A stretch of 64,000 nucleotides of DNA, from contig NZ_PDDM01000002.1 of NCBI RefSeq assembly GCF_002914585.1, forward strand, positions 248,001 through 312,000. The letters run 5' to 3'. Within the stretch, counting starts at the first letter, position 1; each line of letters opens with the position of its first letter. Positions 1-9,644 of the stretch are shown piece by piece. A program made the position numbers and the translations under genes. This stretch comes from Pseudanabaena sp. BC1403. GTDB taxonomy: Bacteria; Cyanobacteriota; Cyanobacteriia; Pseudanabaenales; Pseudanabaenaceae. The notes below the pieces were generated by a model, which saw nothing but the letters and a program-made list of their open reading frames with translations, was not told where the DNA came from and did no database searches.

Positions 1-2
1 AA

Positions 3-413
3 GCTTTGCAAGCGATGATGTGCGATCGCTTGCCTCTTGGCCCCTATTACTATCCGCCAGACCTAGTCACCGATCAGCCTGAGCGCTTCATTATGGGCGA
101 GCTAATTCGCGAACAAATTCTCTTGCTTACGCGCGAAGAAATTCCGCATTCCGTTGCAATTAGTATCGATCAGGTAGATGAGCAGCCTAAAATTACTAGG
201 GTAATGGCGACAATTCATGTGGAACGAGATTCGCAAAAGGGGATTTTGATTGGTAAGAAAGGACAAATGCTGAAGGAGATTGGCACGCAGGCAAGATTAC
301 AAATGCAGAAGATGATTATGGGTTCTGTTCATTTGGAAATGTTTGTAAAAGTCCAACCCAAATGGAGATCGTCTCGGTTTCAATTATCTGATCTTGGTTA
401 TCGCGTAGAATAA
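3..413 (+). CDS. era: GTPase Era, C-terminal part (5' end outside window)
   Basis: This is the C-terminal half of Era, the ribosome-associated GTPase that helps 16S rRNA processing and 30S maturation. The visible part carries the Era-type linker (GELIREQILLLTREEIPHSV) followed by the KH RNA-binding domain with its GxxG-type loop (GILIGKKGQMLKEIG). The reading frame stays open to the first base of the window, so the G domain lies upstream. The in-frame TTG at position 6 is not the real start. It ends 31 bp before the converging permease gene, with a bidirectional hairpin between. Family assignment is secure from the KH signature; only the length is unknown. Confidence 0.93.
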   Translation, partial: ALQAMMCDRLPLGPYYYPPDLVTDQPERFIMGELIREQILLLTREEIPHSVAISIDQVDEQPKITRVMATIHVERDSQKGILIGKKGQMLKEIGTQARLQMQKMIMGSVHLEMFVKVQPKWRSSRFQLSDLGYRVE

Positions 414-446
414 AGAGTTGAAAGTGCAACGTACTTCCAACTCTTT
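412..446. terminator. Bidirectional hairpin between era and the permease gene
   Basis: An AAAGAGTTG arm pairs with CAACTCTTT, extended inward past one mismatch to a short loop. The A-tract and T-tract flanks suit termination in both directions between two converging genes. Confidence 0.7.
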
Positions 447-1368
447 ATAATTCATTTCCGTACCAAATTCTTAATCCCCACATTGTAACTAAGAGAATTA
501 GCAAGATAATATCGCGAGGTAAAAATTTGAGAGGATTCCAAACTACAATGTGAGTATTAGGAGTAGTAAAGCCGCGTACTTGCATGGCACTGGCAGTCTG
601 TTCGGCTCTGATAAACAGATTGTCAATTAATCTCTCTGCAAGGATTAGCCAAATTTGGGTGGTGCGTTTAAAACCTAGTCTTTTCCAATTAATCGAACGT
701 GTTCGCATTGCCCTGCCAAGATTCTGTACTTCTTCTAAAACTAAAGGGACAAAACGCAGTGCAAGGGTTAGAGTAAGGACAATTTCGACAACAGGAACTT
801 TGAGTGATTTTAATGGAGCCAAAATTGAGGCTAAGGCGGCGGTAATTTCTTCGGGAGCCGTAACTAACAAAAATAGAGTTGGTGCATAGAGATAGGTGAA
901 GATCAATGTACAAACGCGCACACCCAAATCCAGAGATCTGCGAGTTATGGTGATGCTACCAGCTTTCCAAACTACATAACTATAGGGAGTTGGTTGAGGT
1001 AGTTTGATCGTTAGCGGTGATGCGCTCAGAGCTTTTTCAGCCGTGACATTTACTTCAGGGATCGGGCGACGCGGCTGGACATTGGCATTAAACCCATCTG
1101 GGGAAAAAGTGGCGATCGCAAAAGTCATAAAGGCGAGCAATAGCAAAATCCCCATTTGTTGCTTCCAAACACGCATCGGAATTTGTGATGCGAGGGTCAG
1201 GATGATTAGTAAAACCGCGATCGCAACGCGCCAAGGCTCATTAGCTTGAATCGGTGACAGTAAAAATGTGAGTAGTCCAAACAGTTTGATGCGTGGATCG
1301 AGTCGATGGAGCCATGTAATCGGCTGTTCGAGGTAAAGTCCGATGGGAAGCGATCGCAGTATATCCAC
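445..1368 (-). CDS. Energy-coupling factor transporter T component (CbiQ/EcfT family)
   Basis: Predicted inner-membrane scaffold subunit of an ECF/cobalt-type vitamin or metal uptake transporter. The 307-residue protein begins with the family's WLHRLDPRIKL segment, then has several membrane helices (about residues 29-45, 50-65, 72-92, 150-175, 283-300). The cytoplasmic coupling helix shows ALRFVPLVLEEVQNLGRAM and the AMQVRG motif that contacts the ATPases. No substrate-binding S component or ATPase gene lies beside it, so the substrate cannot be told; cyanobacteria often keep this T-component gene apart. Start ATG at 1368. Family is firm, substrate unknown. Confidence 0.85.
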   Translation of the reverse strand: MDILRSLPIGLYLEQPITWLHRLDPRIKLFGLLTFLLSPIQANEPWRVAIAVLLIILTLASQIPMRVWKQQMGILLLLAFMTFAIATFSPDGFNANVQPRRPIPEVNVTAEKALSASPLTIKLPQPTPYSYVVWKAGSITITRRSLDLGVRVCTLIFTYLYAPTLFLLVTAPEEITAALASILAPLKSLKVPVVEIVLTLTLALRFVPLVLEEVQNLGRAMRTRSINWKRLGFKRTTQIWLILAERLIDNLFIRAEQTASAMQVRGFTTPNTHIVVWNPLKFLPRDIILLILLVTMWGLRIWYGNEL

Positions 1369-1431
1369 TATGTTCTGATATTTTTCGGGAATTTCATTCT
1401 GGCAATTTACAATATAGCAAAGATTAAACCC

Positions 1432-1470
1432 AGAAAAGAGAGGTGGCGCGAAGCGCCGCCTCTCTTTTCT
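1432..1470 (-). terminator. GC-rich hairpin with GCGAAGC tip, 3' of the oxidoreductase gene
   Basis: An 18-bp stem (one G.T pair) with loop GAA, flanked by A-rich and T-rich sides. It abuts the stop codon of the minus-strand oxidoreductase and lies before the next minus-strand gene, so it fits an intrinsic terminator. It belongs to the recurrent GCGAAGC hairpin group in this window. Confidence 0.75.
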
Positions 1471-3756
1471 TTAGATCGGAGTGCTGTCAGCAGAATAAAC
1501 AGCAACGGGAACGCGCTTAAATGCGGGTGTGCCACAACGCTCATCAATGGGAGCACTGAAAATAGCGTTGACTTCAGGATAAAACATCAGTGCTGAGCCT
1601 TCACGAATTTGTCCATAGATGATTTCCACCTCTTTCATTTTGCCAGCATTTCCTTTGACTGTAACAGTTTGATGCTCTCGGAAACCTGCGCGATCGCCAT
1701 CGGTACGATTCATCAGAATGCAGTTGCGGTGAGGCATTCCACGATAATAGTCACCATCCTTATAAACAACGGTGTTATGTTGTGAATAGCTGCGGCCAGT
1801 GCCAAGTACAAGCACGATCGCCTTGGTCTGCTCAGGTATATCAAAACTGGAGAGCGTTGGTAAATCTAGTTTTGGCAAGGGTGTGACAAACATATGTGCT
1901 TTACCAGATATGGTCGGAAATTTGGGCGTATGGAAGATGCGGTTGGCGATCGTAAATTCTTGATTGCTATGATCAATTTCACCAATTTTCTCGTAATTTG
2001 GTATGGTCTTGGCGATCAGTTGACGGATATATTTTGTGTCTTGGAGCGATCGCCAATCTACAACATCATCACCATGCAAGCGATCGGCAAGTTCTGTTAG
2101 AAATTCAACTTCTGAGATTAAATCTGTGCCTTCCCTCTGACTGAGATGGGATGTTCCCTCATCATTTAGGCGAACAAAATTATTACCAGATTCAGTTGTG
2201 GTCTTGTGGGGATTTTCAAAACGCGCGAAGACAGGCAGAATTAAGGTATTCTCTTTAGCCAGTCCATGAAAATGTCCGATATTCGGCTTTGTAGAAATAT
2301 AAATAACGGTTTCGATATTACCAAGAGCGCGTTTAGCTTGAGTTAAATCAGGATTTGCGGCGTAGATATTGCCGCCGAGACAGAGTAGCGTATCGATCTG
2401 ATGGCGATCGCTTGCTTCGAGCAGGGCGCGAGTATCATAGCCTTGAACTCGACTGAGAGGTCGTTGCAATAGTTTCTCTAAAGCTTGCATAATCTCTTCT
2501 TTGAGAAGAATTGTCACCCCCATCGAACCAAATCCTTGCACATTAGAATGTCCACGAATTGGCATTGTTCCCGCACCTTCTTTCCCAGCATTGCCAGTTA
2601 AGAGTGCAGTATTGGCAATACTAAACACATTATCCACAGCATTTGAATGCTGTGTAATGCCCATCGCCCATGCGAAGGTCACCCGTTGCGAAGTGCCAAT
2701 CATCTTGGCGGCGATCTCGATTTCCTCGTGTGAGACTCCACAAGTATTCAGAATCTCGCACCAATCTAGCGATCGCACCTGTTCGATTACTGCTTCCCAG
2801 TCCTCAGTATATTGTTTGAGAAAGTCATAATTAACGAGATTATTCTCAATTAGAGCCTTTTGAATTCCCAGAAAAACCGCAGTATCACTACCTGAAATTG
2901 GCTGAATATAATGCGAGGAGATATCTGAGCCTTTGAGAAAAGATTTAATCGGATAAGCAGGAGAAGCGAATTTAACTAAGCCAACTTCGATCAGAGGATT
3001 GATAACAATCACTTTGCCACCGCGATCGCGCAGTTGAATCAATTCATTCATCAATCGCGGATGATTTGCAGGCGCATTGGAGCCAATCAACACCACACAA
3101 TCGCTCTGTTTGAGATCAGCGAGGCTGACCATTGATGTACCCGATCCAAACATTTGCTTTAATCCAACGGTCGAAGGCGCATGGCAGAGATCGGAGCAGT
3201 CAGCAAGGTTATTAGATCCAAGCGATCGCATCAGCAATTGCAACAGATAGGCGGCTTCATTCGATGAGCGTCCTGAGCTATAGGAGGCAAGACGTTCAGG
3301 AGCTTTCTGAAAGGCTTTAGTGACAATTTCGTAGACTTCTGACCATGTGATGCGTTCGTAGCGATCGCTATTAGCCCGTTTAATCACTGGGAAACTCAAA
3401 CGCCCTAAGCGATCAGATTCCATCGAACTTAATTTTTGCAATTCCGAAATTGGGTAACGCTCAAAGAAATGCTTAGGAATTGGTTCCATTAACTCCGATG
3501 CGATCGCTTCCACACTTTTGGCACAGCGCTGCAAATTCTCTTCATCCTCATTCTGAAATCCACCTTTTTGTCCACCCGTTCCCCATGCACAGGATAGACA
3601 AGCACTCTTATGCAATAGCGTTTTCCAAAGTAATCCACCCTTAAGATCCAGCGTCTTTTCCGTCCAATAACCGATCACAGGCAAGCCACCACCCATTTCT
3701 GGTTGGTTCCCATTTGCAGATGCGATCGTCGTTTCCGAAGGAGTTGAGTCAGCCAT
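1471..3756 (-). CDS. FdhF/YdeP-type molybdopterin oxidoreductase
   Basis: A 761-residue member of the formate-dehydrogenase-H-like molybdopterin oxidoreductases (the FdhF/YdeP branch). The N-terminus has CLSCAWGTGG instead of the full four-cysteine 4Fe-4S motif of true formate dehydrogenases. Typical family blocks follow: YSSGRSSNEAAYLLQ, CHAPSTVGLK, DCVVLIGSNAPANHPR, GNAGKEGAGTMPIRGHSNVQG, and a C-terminal MopB-type dinucleotide-binding domain with GRSYSQHN. I start it at the ATG of MADSTPSE (3756); an earlier in-frame ATG at 3816 would add an unlikely hydrophobic tail. No FdhD or redox-partner gene is adjacent. Family is firm; electron donor and substrate are not known for this branch. Confidence 0.85.
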   Translation of the reverse strand: MADSTPSETTIASANGNQPEMGGGLPVIGYWTEKTLDLKGGLLWKTLLHKSACLSCAWGTGGQKGGFQNEDEENLQRCAKSVEAIASELMEPIPKHFFERYPISELQKLSSMESDRLGRLSFPVIKRANSDRYERITWSEVYEIVTKAFQKAPERLASYSSGRSSNEAAYLLQLLMRSLGSNNLADCSDLCHAPSTVGLKQMFGSGTSMVSLADLKQSDCVVLIGSNAPANHPRLMNELIQLRDRGGKVIVINPLIEVGLVKFASPAYPIKSFLKGSDISSHYIQPISGSDTAVFLGIQKALIENNLVNYDFLKQYTEDWEAVIEQVRSLDWCEILNTCGVSHEEIEIAAKMIGTSQRVTFAWAMGITQHSNAVDNVFSIANTALLTGNAGKEGAGTMPIRGHSNVQGFGSMGVTILLKEEIMQALEKLLQRPLSRVQGYDTRALLEASDRHQIDTLLCLGGNIYAANPDLTQAKRALGNIETVIYISTKPNIGHFHGLAKENTLILPVFARFENPHKTTTESGNNFVRLNDEGTSHLSQREGTDLISEVEFLTELADRLHGDDVVDWRSLQDTKYIRQLIAKTIPNYEKIGEIDHSNQEFTIANRIFHTPKFPTISGKAHMFVTPLPKLDLPTLSSFDIPEQTKAIVLVLGTGRSYSQHNTVVYKDGDYYRGMPHRNCILMNRTDGDRAGFREHQTVTVKGNAGKMKEVEIIYGQIREGSALMFYPEVNAIFSAPIDERCGTPAFKRVPVAVYSADSTPI

Positions 3757-3934
3757 ATTTTTTGTAAAAAAGTTTAGCTCAGACAAATATCTTGACAAAA
3801 ATCTTACACTCAGCAAGCAATTTGGTATATAAAGTTAATTACCATAAGGTTGATCTAGATGTAGATTTGGCTATATTTTCATGAATTTGCATTGTCTGAG
3901 TAACACAATTGATCAGTTTTAGGAATTATTTTGC

Positions 3935-4024
3935 ATGAAATTAAGAATACTAGCCATTTTCTTTATATCAATCTTTTCAAGCGCGATCGCCTTTGCCGAA
4001 AACCAAGTAAGTTCTATTCATTAA
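3935..4024 (+). CDS. 29-residue signal-peptide-like ORF
   Basis: A very short reading frame that encodes little more than a secretion signal: KLR, then a hydrophobic stretch ending AIAFAEN, then stop. It lies 10 bp before the next secreted-protein gene, which has its own signal peptide. It could be a small leader or exported peptide, or the 5' remnant of a gene whose body was lost. No clear Shine-Dalgarno sequence is seen. Function unknown. Confidence 0.35.
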   Translation: MKLRILAIFFISIFSSAIAFAENQVSSIH

Positions 4025-4034
4025 CAGCAAAATC

Positions 4035-4586
4035 ATGAAAACTATAACCATCAGCAAGGCAATCATTCCGTTATTCATGGGCTTAGGTGCGATCGCAAAT
4101 ACAGGGTTTATCCCATCTCCAGTTTATGCTTCCTGCGCCTCTCCCCTAGATGATGGTGGATTTGAGCAACAGACTGTAGCATCGATTGTTAGACCTTGGA
4201 TGCGAGAAGGTCGGGCTGGAATAGACATTAATAAAGGTCTGAGTTTTAGTGGACGAAATAATGCGTGGATTCGGCATGATCAGGGTTGGAATGGAATTCG
4301 GCAAACTGTAAAGCTGAGAGCAGGCAGTACCTACACTCTAACCGCAAGAGTGAGGACATCAGGGAATCTAACTGATGGATATTTTGGATTTCGTAATTCA
4401 CAGCAAAAGCCTGTAGCTCAAACTCAATTTGGTGCTATGACGAACTATCGAGAGTTGAAAGTAGTATTTCGCCCTCAAGAAACTGGAACCTATTATGTAT
4501 TTACAGGGCTTTGGGCACTTAACCAAGACACATGGGCTCAGGTTGATGAATTTCGTATTATGGGTGGTTCATGTGCTGATACATAG
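4035..4586 (+). CDS. Secreted protein with carbohydrate-binding-like beta-sandwich domain
   Basis: A 183-residue protein with a signal peptide ending near YASC, then one domain starting SPLDDGGFEQQ. The pattern (GGFEQ at the start, a conserved aromatic segment WIRHDQGWNGIRQTV, LRAGSTYTLTARVRTS, and a terminal AQVDEFRIMG strand) is that of CBM4/9/22-like galactose-binding folds. Such domains bind glycans in periplasm, sheath or slime. There is no catalytic domain. The target glycan is unknown; the fold assignment is by pattern only. Confidence 0.65.
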   Translation: MKTITISKAIIPLFMGLGAIANTGFIPSPVYASCASPLDDGGFEQQTVASIVRPWMREGRAGIDINKGLSFSGRNNAWIRHDQGWNGIRQTVKLRAGSTYTLTARVRTSGNLTDGYFGFRNSQQKPVAQTQFGAMTNYRELKVVFRPQETGTYYVFTGLWALNQDTWAQVDEFRIMGGSCADT

Positions 4587-4624
4587 AACTTTAACCCTCT
4601 GCCAAATTTGTATGGGAACAAAAC

Positions 4625-5752
4625 TTATCCTGCACGTTTGAGCGTCACTGCAAAAGTACTTCCCTTGCCGACTTGACTAATTACGTGAATGCTACCTTCC
4701 ATCTTCTGTACCAATTCATTCGCGATCGCAAGTCCTAGTCCCGTACCTAAAATATTGCCATCTGCCTGTCTACCACGAAAATTGCGTTCAAATAGACGAG
4801 GTAGATCAGCATCAGGAATTCCCACACCAGTATCTTGAACATAAATGTAAACCGTGTCAGGCTTAACATCTGCACCTAATAGAACATATCCACCTTCAGG
4901 TGTGTACTTGAGTGCATTCTCTACCAAATTACCGATCGCTTCTCTTAGTGCTGATTCATTACCCAAAACTGTGGGTAACCGTGAAGGAATATTGGATAAA
5001 AACTGAATATTGCGATCTTGCGCGATCGCACTGGCAAAATTAGCGATCGCCTCCAAAATTCCGCTGAGATCTACAGGTGCTAGATCCAAAGTTGCCGCTG
5101 GTAATAAAGCTTTTTCATGTTCGGCTTGGGGCAGTAGAAGTGGCGCAGGACGATCAGCTTCACTCAGGAGATCTTGAATATGCTGAGTTTCCCTCAAAAT
5201 TCCTGTTACAAATTTTTGATTAGGATCTGACTCAACAATTCGTCGTGACAGAAGTTGAGCAAAGGTACGAATTGCGGTGAGCGGGTTGCGTAGTTGATGT
5301 AATAGTGAAGCAAAAAAATTGCTCTGCTCCTCATAGTTGCGCTGTTGGTTGGCAACTAACCATTGATTGCGGCGATCGAGAGCGCAGGCGATCGCTAAAG
5401 TATTAGCGATTTGTTGAATTTGCAATTGTTCATATTCCTGCCAGTCGCGATCATCCCGTCCCGCCATCAGAAATCCTAAAATAGCCTCTTCATACATTAA
5501 GGGCAGAACAATGCGGCGTTGTCTTACTAGACCACCACTCCCCATCATTAAAGGCAAAGTTTCAGAAAAAGCTTCTGGCAAAGCCATCACCCCATCTTCA
5601 GGAAACACAGCCACCTCAATTAGATTTGGAGGCATCCCGTCAGCAACACTTTCGGTGATATAGATAGCGCTAGCGACTGCACCCAAACTTTGGGTCAGTA
5701 ATATAATTTGCGATCGGGCTAGGGCTACTAAGTCGGGACTGGCGGAGAGCAT
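4625..5752 (-). CDS. GAF-domain sensor histidine kinase
   Basis: A 375-residue soluble sensor kinase. Residues about 5-120 form a GAF-like input domain. The phospho-acceptor H-box is LLHQLRNPLTAIRTFAQLL (His about residue 154), followed by a long linker and a HATPase domain with N box (LVENALKYTPEGG), G1 box (DTGVGIPDADLPRLFERNFR) and G2 box (GTGLGLAIANELV). No membrane helix is present, so it acts in the cytoplasm. No response-regulator gene is adjacent, so its partner is elsewhere. The short sequence between it and the next plus-strand gene likely holds divergent promoters. Confidence 0.9.
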   Translation of the reverse strand: MLSASPDLVALARSQIILLTQSLGAVASAIYITESVADGMPPNLIEVAVFPEDGVMALPEAFSETLPLMMGSGGLVRQRRIVLPLMYEEAILGFLMAGRDDRDWQEYEQLQIQQIANTLAIACALDRRNQWLVANQQRNYEEQSNFFASLLHQLRNPLTAIRTFAQLLSRRIVESDPNQKFVTGILRETQHIQDLLSEADRPAPLLLPQAEHEKALLPAATLDLAPVDLSGILEAIANFASAIAQDRNIQFLSNIPSRLPTVLGNESALREAIGNLVENALKYTPEGGYVLLGADVKPDTVYIYVQDTGVGIPDADLPRLFERNFRGRQADGNILGTGLGLAIANELVQKMEGSIHVISQVGKGSTFAVTLKRAG

Positions 5753-5953
5753 GGGAGAAATAGATGGGATTTACACATTGATTTACATTGCGTAAATTAC
5801 AGTATAACTCTCACCAGTTGCCAAGGTTTATTAGAGAACTGGTAAGAGCTTGAGGTATTGCAGAAATGAGGACAAATTCAGGACAAACTTTCATTTCTAG
5901 AAATGCTACTATCTTCAGCAATTAATGAATGTGAACAGACATTCTGGTGTCCT

Positions 5954-6250
5954 ATGAAAAAATCATCATTAGCCCTTCTGAGCAGCCCTGCATTATTGGC
6001 ATCTTTTTTGCTATCAGTCTATCCTGCACAAGCCAATACCAACCAAAGCCTTGAGGTGAAAGACAGCGATCTTTATATGTCATCGGCTGTAATTACAAGG
6101 CCAGCCCCAACTCCTGATTCAAACAGGCAATCTCAAGACGATCGCACCAATATTCTAACCAGCGATCGCATTGGAGATCTCGCAATTAGTCAGCGAGGTT
6201 GTGACTGTATGGGATGTCGTCGAGCCGTTGTAGATCTTCTCTTAGAATAA
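5954..6250 (+). CDS. Small exported protein with a CxCxxC tail
   Basis: I start this 98-residue protein at the ATG giving MKKSSLALLSS, because that yields a normal signal peptide (hydrophobic core, cleavage near AQA); an ATG 51 bp upstream would only add a polar tail. After cleavage about 70 residues remain, mostly polar, ending with GCDCMGCRRAVVDLLLE. The CxCxxC cluster may bind a metal or form disulfides. No family recognised. A strong terminator follows. Confidence 0.6.
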   Translation: MKKSSLALLSSPALLASFLLSVYPAQANTNQSLEVKDSDLYMSSAVITRPAPTPDSNRQSQDDRTNILTSDRIGDLAISQRGCDCMGCRRAVVDLLLE

Positions 6251-6280
6251 AATGTGCGTTTTACGTCCCTTTAGCTCAGC

Positions 6281-6319
6281 AAAAAGCAGAAATGGCATGA
6301 ATTACTATTTCTGCTTTTT
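6281..6319 (+). terminator. Intrinsic terminator
   Basis: A 13-bp perfect stem (AAAAAGCAGAAAT pairing with ATTTCTGCTTTTT) with a run of T on the 3' side, 30 bp after the small exported protein gene. Confidence 0.85.
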
Positions 6320-6414
6320 GGGTTTTAAGAACTGCGATCGGATTGAACGTTTGGAGGGTGTGCTTCAGTTACACTAGAAGAAGCAAATTTATAAAAAATC
6401 ATAAAAAACTATAT

Positions 6415-8334
6415 ATGCGGCTAAGTGATGTTACTCATCCCAACCAATTGCATGGTCTGACAATTTCGCAGTTGGAATCCATTGCTAAGGAAATTCGGCA
6501 AAAACATTTAGAAACGATCGCCGCCACAGGTGGACATCTAGGACCTGGGCTAGGCGTAGTCGAGCTAACTCTCGCTTTATATCAAACCCTAGATTTAGAT
6601 CGCGATAAAGTGGTTTGGGACGTGGGGCATCAAGCATATCCACATAAGCTGATCACAGGGCGCTACAACCGCTTTCACACCTTGCGTCAAAAAGACGGTA
6701 TTGCAGGTTATCTAAATCGTCGCGAAAGTGAATTTGACCATTTTGGCGCAGGGCACGCTTCGACCAGTATTTCCGCAGCACTTGGTATGGCGATCGCCCG
6801 CGACTTGCAGGGCGATAATTATAAAACCGTGGCGATTATCGGTGATGGCTCCTTGACAGGTGGCATGGCTCTTGAAGCAATTAACCATGCAGGACATCTG
6901 CCCAAAACGAATTTATTAGTTGTCCTCAATGACAATGAAATGTCAATTTCGGCAAATGTCGGCGCAATTCCTAAGTATCTGAATAAACTGCGCCTCAGCC
7001 CACCGATGAAATTCATCACCAACAATCTCGAAGGACAAATTCGCAATATTCCATTTGTAGGCGAACAAATCAGCCCTGAGATTGAGCGCATCAAGGACAA
7101 TCTCAAGATTGTGACAATGGTCCAAAACAAAGTAGGAGCCGTATTTGAAGAACTCGGTTTTACTTACATTGGTCCCGTCGATGGACATAATCTCAAAGAA
7201 TTAATCGATACCTTTAAGATGGCGCATACTCTTACAGGTCCCGTCATGGTTCACGTTAGCACCACCAAGGGCAAGGGCTATAGTTACGCCGAAGCTGATC
7301 GCGTTGGCTATCATGCTCAAAACTCCTTTGACCTCGCCACAGGCAAAGCCAAACCTTCTATTTCCAGTAAACCGAAGCCTCCTAGCTACTCTAAGGTTTT
7401 TGCCGATACACTCATTAAACTTGCTGAGCATGACAAGCGCATTGTCGCGATTACTGCCGCAATGTCTACTGGGACAGGTTTAGACAAATTTCAAGCCGCC
7501 TTACCCAATCAATTTATCGATGTCGGTATTGCCGAACAGCACGCACTCACTGTCGCCGCAGGTATGGCTTGTGAAGGAATGCGTCCTGTTGCCGCAATTT
7601 ATTCCACTTTCCTCCAACGAGGGTTTGACCAAATTATCCATGACATCTGCATCCAAGACCTGCCAGTTTTCCTTTGCTTAGATCGCGCAGGTATCGTTGG
7701 CGCGGATGGCCCCACGCATCAAGGTATGTATGACATCGCCTATCTACGCTGCATTCCTAATATGGTGCTGATGGCTCCTAAGGATGAAGCAGAAATGCAG
7801 AACATGATCGTTACTGGTATTACCCACAACGGGGCGATCGCGATGCGCTATCCTCGCGGCAATGGGATGGGCGTACCATTGCAAGATGAAGATATCGAAC
7901 CATTACCAATTGGTAAAGCGGAAGTCTTGCGCGAAGGCAAAGACGTGTTGCTACTTGCCTATGGCTCAATGGTTTATCCTTCGCTTCAAGTTGCCGAACT
8001 GCTAAATGAGCATGGGATTAGTGCCACAGTGGTTAATGCTCGATTTGCAAAGCCTTTGGATACAGAACTAATCGTACCGCTTGCTAAAAAAATTGGCAAA
8101 GTGGTTACAGTAGAAGAAGGTTGTCTGATGGGAGGATTTGGTAGTGCTGTTCTCGAAGCCTTGAATGATGAAAATATCCTCGTTCCTGTCTATCGGATTG
8201 GGGTTCCTGATATTCTGGTAGAACATGCTTCACCAGAACAGTCATTTAATTCTCTAGGCCTATCCAGTGGTCAAATCTGCGATCGCATTCTCAACCAATT
8301 TGCTTTTAATAAGCAAACTGCTATTAGTAATTAA
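6415..8334 (+). CDS. dxs: 1-deoxy-D-xylulose-5-phosphate synthase
   Basis: DXS condenses pyruvate and glyceraldehyde 3-phosphate with thiamine diphosphate, the first step of the MEP isoprenoid pathway that feeds carotenoids, phytol and quinones. The 639-residue protein has the thiamine-binding block ([18 protein letters not shown] ... NDNEMSIS), the catalytic His segment [13 protein letters not shown], the pyrimidine domain ([33 protein letters not shown]) and the C-terminal transketolase domain. The start is the ATG at 6415 (MRLSDVTHP); the frame is open further upstream but that stretch is not family-like. It stands alone, closed by a shared hairpin. Confidence 0.97.
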   Translation: MRLSDVTHPNQLHGLTISQLESIAKEIRQKHLETIAATGGHLGPGLGVVELTLALYQTLDLDRDKVVWDVGHQAYPHKLITGRYNRFHTLRQKDGIAGYLNRRESEFDHFGAGHASTSISAALGMAIARDLQGDNYKTVAIIGDGSLTGGMALEAINHAGHLPKTNLLVVLNDNEMSISANVGAIPKYLNKLRLSPPMKFITNNLEGQIRNIPFVGEQISPEIERIKDNLKIVTMVQNKVGAVFEELGFTYIGPVDGHNLKELIDTFKMAHTLTGPVMVHVSTTKGKGYSYAEADRVGYHAQNSFDLATGKAKPSISSKPKPPSYSKVFADTLIKLAEHDKRIVAITAAMSTGTGLDKFQAALPNQFIDVGIAEQHALTVAAGMACEGMRPVAAIYSTFLQRGFDQIIHDICIQDLPVFLCLDRAGIVGADGPTHQGMYDIAYLRCIPNMVLMAPKDEAEMQNMIVTGITHNGAIAMRYPRGNGMGVPLQDEDIEPLPIGKAEVLREGKDVLLLAYGSMVYPSLQVAELLNEHGISATVVNARFAKPLDTELIVPLAKKIGKVVTVEEGCLMGGFGSAVLEALNDENILVPVYRIGVPDILVEHASPEQSFNSLGLSSGQICDRILNQFAFNKQTAISN

Positions 8335-8389
8335 CTAAAAAAATGGCACAATGAGCCGCCTTTTTAGGATTTTAAAACAAACATAAACT

Positions 8390-8425
8390 AAAAGAGAATG
8401 TGGTGCAAAGTACCACATTCTCTTT
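8390..8425. terminator. Bidirectional terminator between dxs and the FIST gene
   Basis: A 15-bp perfect stem, AAAAGAGAATGTGGT against ACCACATTCTCTTTT, with a 6-nt loop between two converging genes. The A and T tracts serve both strands. Confidence 0.85.
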
Positions 8426-8432
8426 TGGTTTT

Positions 8433-9644
8433 TTATGGATTTTTGGGTCTAACAATGCCAAATACTGATGTATAACCGTGGAGAAATGTTGTACCACCAA
8501 CAGGCCCAATTTCACCTGAGCAGAAAAAGCCACCCAACGGAATTAAGCCAAGATGTTTTTGCAGGATCTCAGTATCAAAGTTTGGCTTGCCATATAGCCT
8601 CTCGCCACGTCCCATACAAGAAAACATCAAAGCCGCCGTAGCGGATACATTGGGAGCCTCTAAGTTCAATTGATTGGAGTAATTGATTAAAGCTTCTTCT
8701 AAGTCCGCCGCCGAGGCTTTCCCATCACGTAAATGTAGTTGAATTCTCTGCCCAGGGCGCATCCGATCTCCAACAGCGATCGCCCCCGATCTAGGATCGA
8801 CACCAATAATATTGCGAATCAAGAAATCGCCCTGTGATGGATCTGCCTTAAACTCATTCATCACTACACCTATAAATAGTGAATGCTGGGCAAGTTCGCG
8901 ATCGCTTGGGTTTAAATCGCCTACAGTATCTTGTAATAGACTCAGAGGCGGCTTACCCTCAAGTCCCAAAATTAGATTGCGTTCACATTCAGAAACCTGC
9001 AAAATCTTGCCAATTGGTCGGCAACCCTGTGCGACCACAGGATCAATGGTCACATCTCCCCATAGTGCCACACCTAACAAACCCGTGCGATATAGCTTAT
9101 ATTTGTCTTCTTCATGGAAACAAAACAGTGCATTTGCCCCCATGCCTCCACTGCTAGCTAATCCACCAACTTTGACTGCATTGGGATAGGCAAAATCCAG
9201 ACCTTGAATTAAGTCATTAATCGGAAATGAGAATGGATCGCCAACCAATACAAAACTAGGTGAAACTGCGGGGTCAACATCCGTTATTTTTTCCCAGCGA
9301 TCGGGAGGGCTATCGAGATCTGGTAACTGATTATCATCAAGGTGGAATACTTTTGCTGTTGCATTGGGTAAGTGACCAACTAATAATGCGATCGCGGGTT
9401 TATCTTCAAACTCCTGACCATTACCAACAATCCCTCCACCAGAGCAACCAATTAATTTTTGGATTGGCAATTTGTCCGCTAGCAATGGTAGTAGACGCGG
9501 ATAGTCGCTTGCAAAAGCCGTAGAAACAAATAAAAATCCTAAATCAAGCGATCGATCACCCATCAAAGCAAATATTTGCTGTGACAGATCTTGCACCGCA
9601 GCTTCCAAAGATATTTTTGTCGAAAGACTAGTAACCCACTTCAT
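8433..9644 (-). CDS. FIST N/C-domain sensory protein
   Basis: A 403-residue soluble protein with a FIST N domain (about residues 28-230, including GCSGGGIVGNGQEFEDKPAIALLVGHLP) and a FIST C domain (about 240-385, including a conserved MFSCMGRGERLYG segment and GGFFCSGEIGPVGG). FIST domains are thought to sense small ligands, possibly amino acids, and are often linked to signalling proteins. Here it is a free-standing protein without an output domain. No partner gene is adjacent. Domain call is firm; ligand and output unknown. Confidence 0.85.
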   Translation of the reverse strand: MKWVTSLSTKISLEAAVQDLSQQIFALMGDRSLDLGFLFVSTAFASDYPRLLPLLADKLPIQKLIGCSGGGIVGNGQEFEDKPAIALLVGHLPNATAKVFHLDDNQLPDLDSPPDRWEKITDVDPAVSPSFVLVGDPFSFPINDLIQGLDFAYPNAVKVGGLASSGGMGANALFCFHEEDKYKLYRTGLLGVALWGDVTIDPVVAQGCRPIGKILQVSECERNLILGLEGKPPLSLLQDTVGDLNPSDRELAQHSLFIGVVMNEFKADPSQGDFLIRNIIGVDPRSGAIAVGDRMRPGQRIQLHLRDGKASAADLEEALINYSNQLNLEAPNVSATAALMFSCMGRGERLYGKPNFDTEILQKHLGLIPLGGFFCSGEIGPVGGTTFLHGYTSVFGIVRPKNP

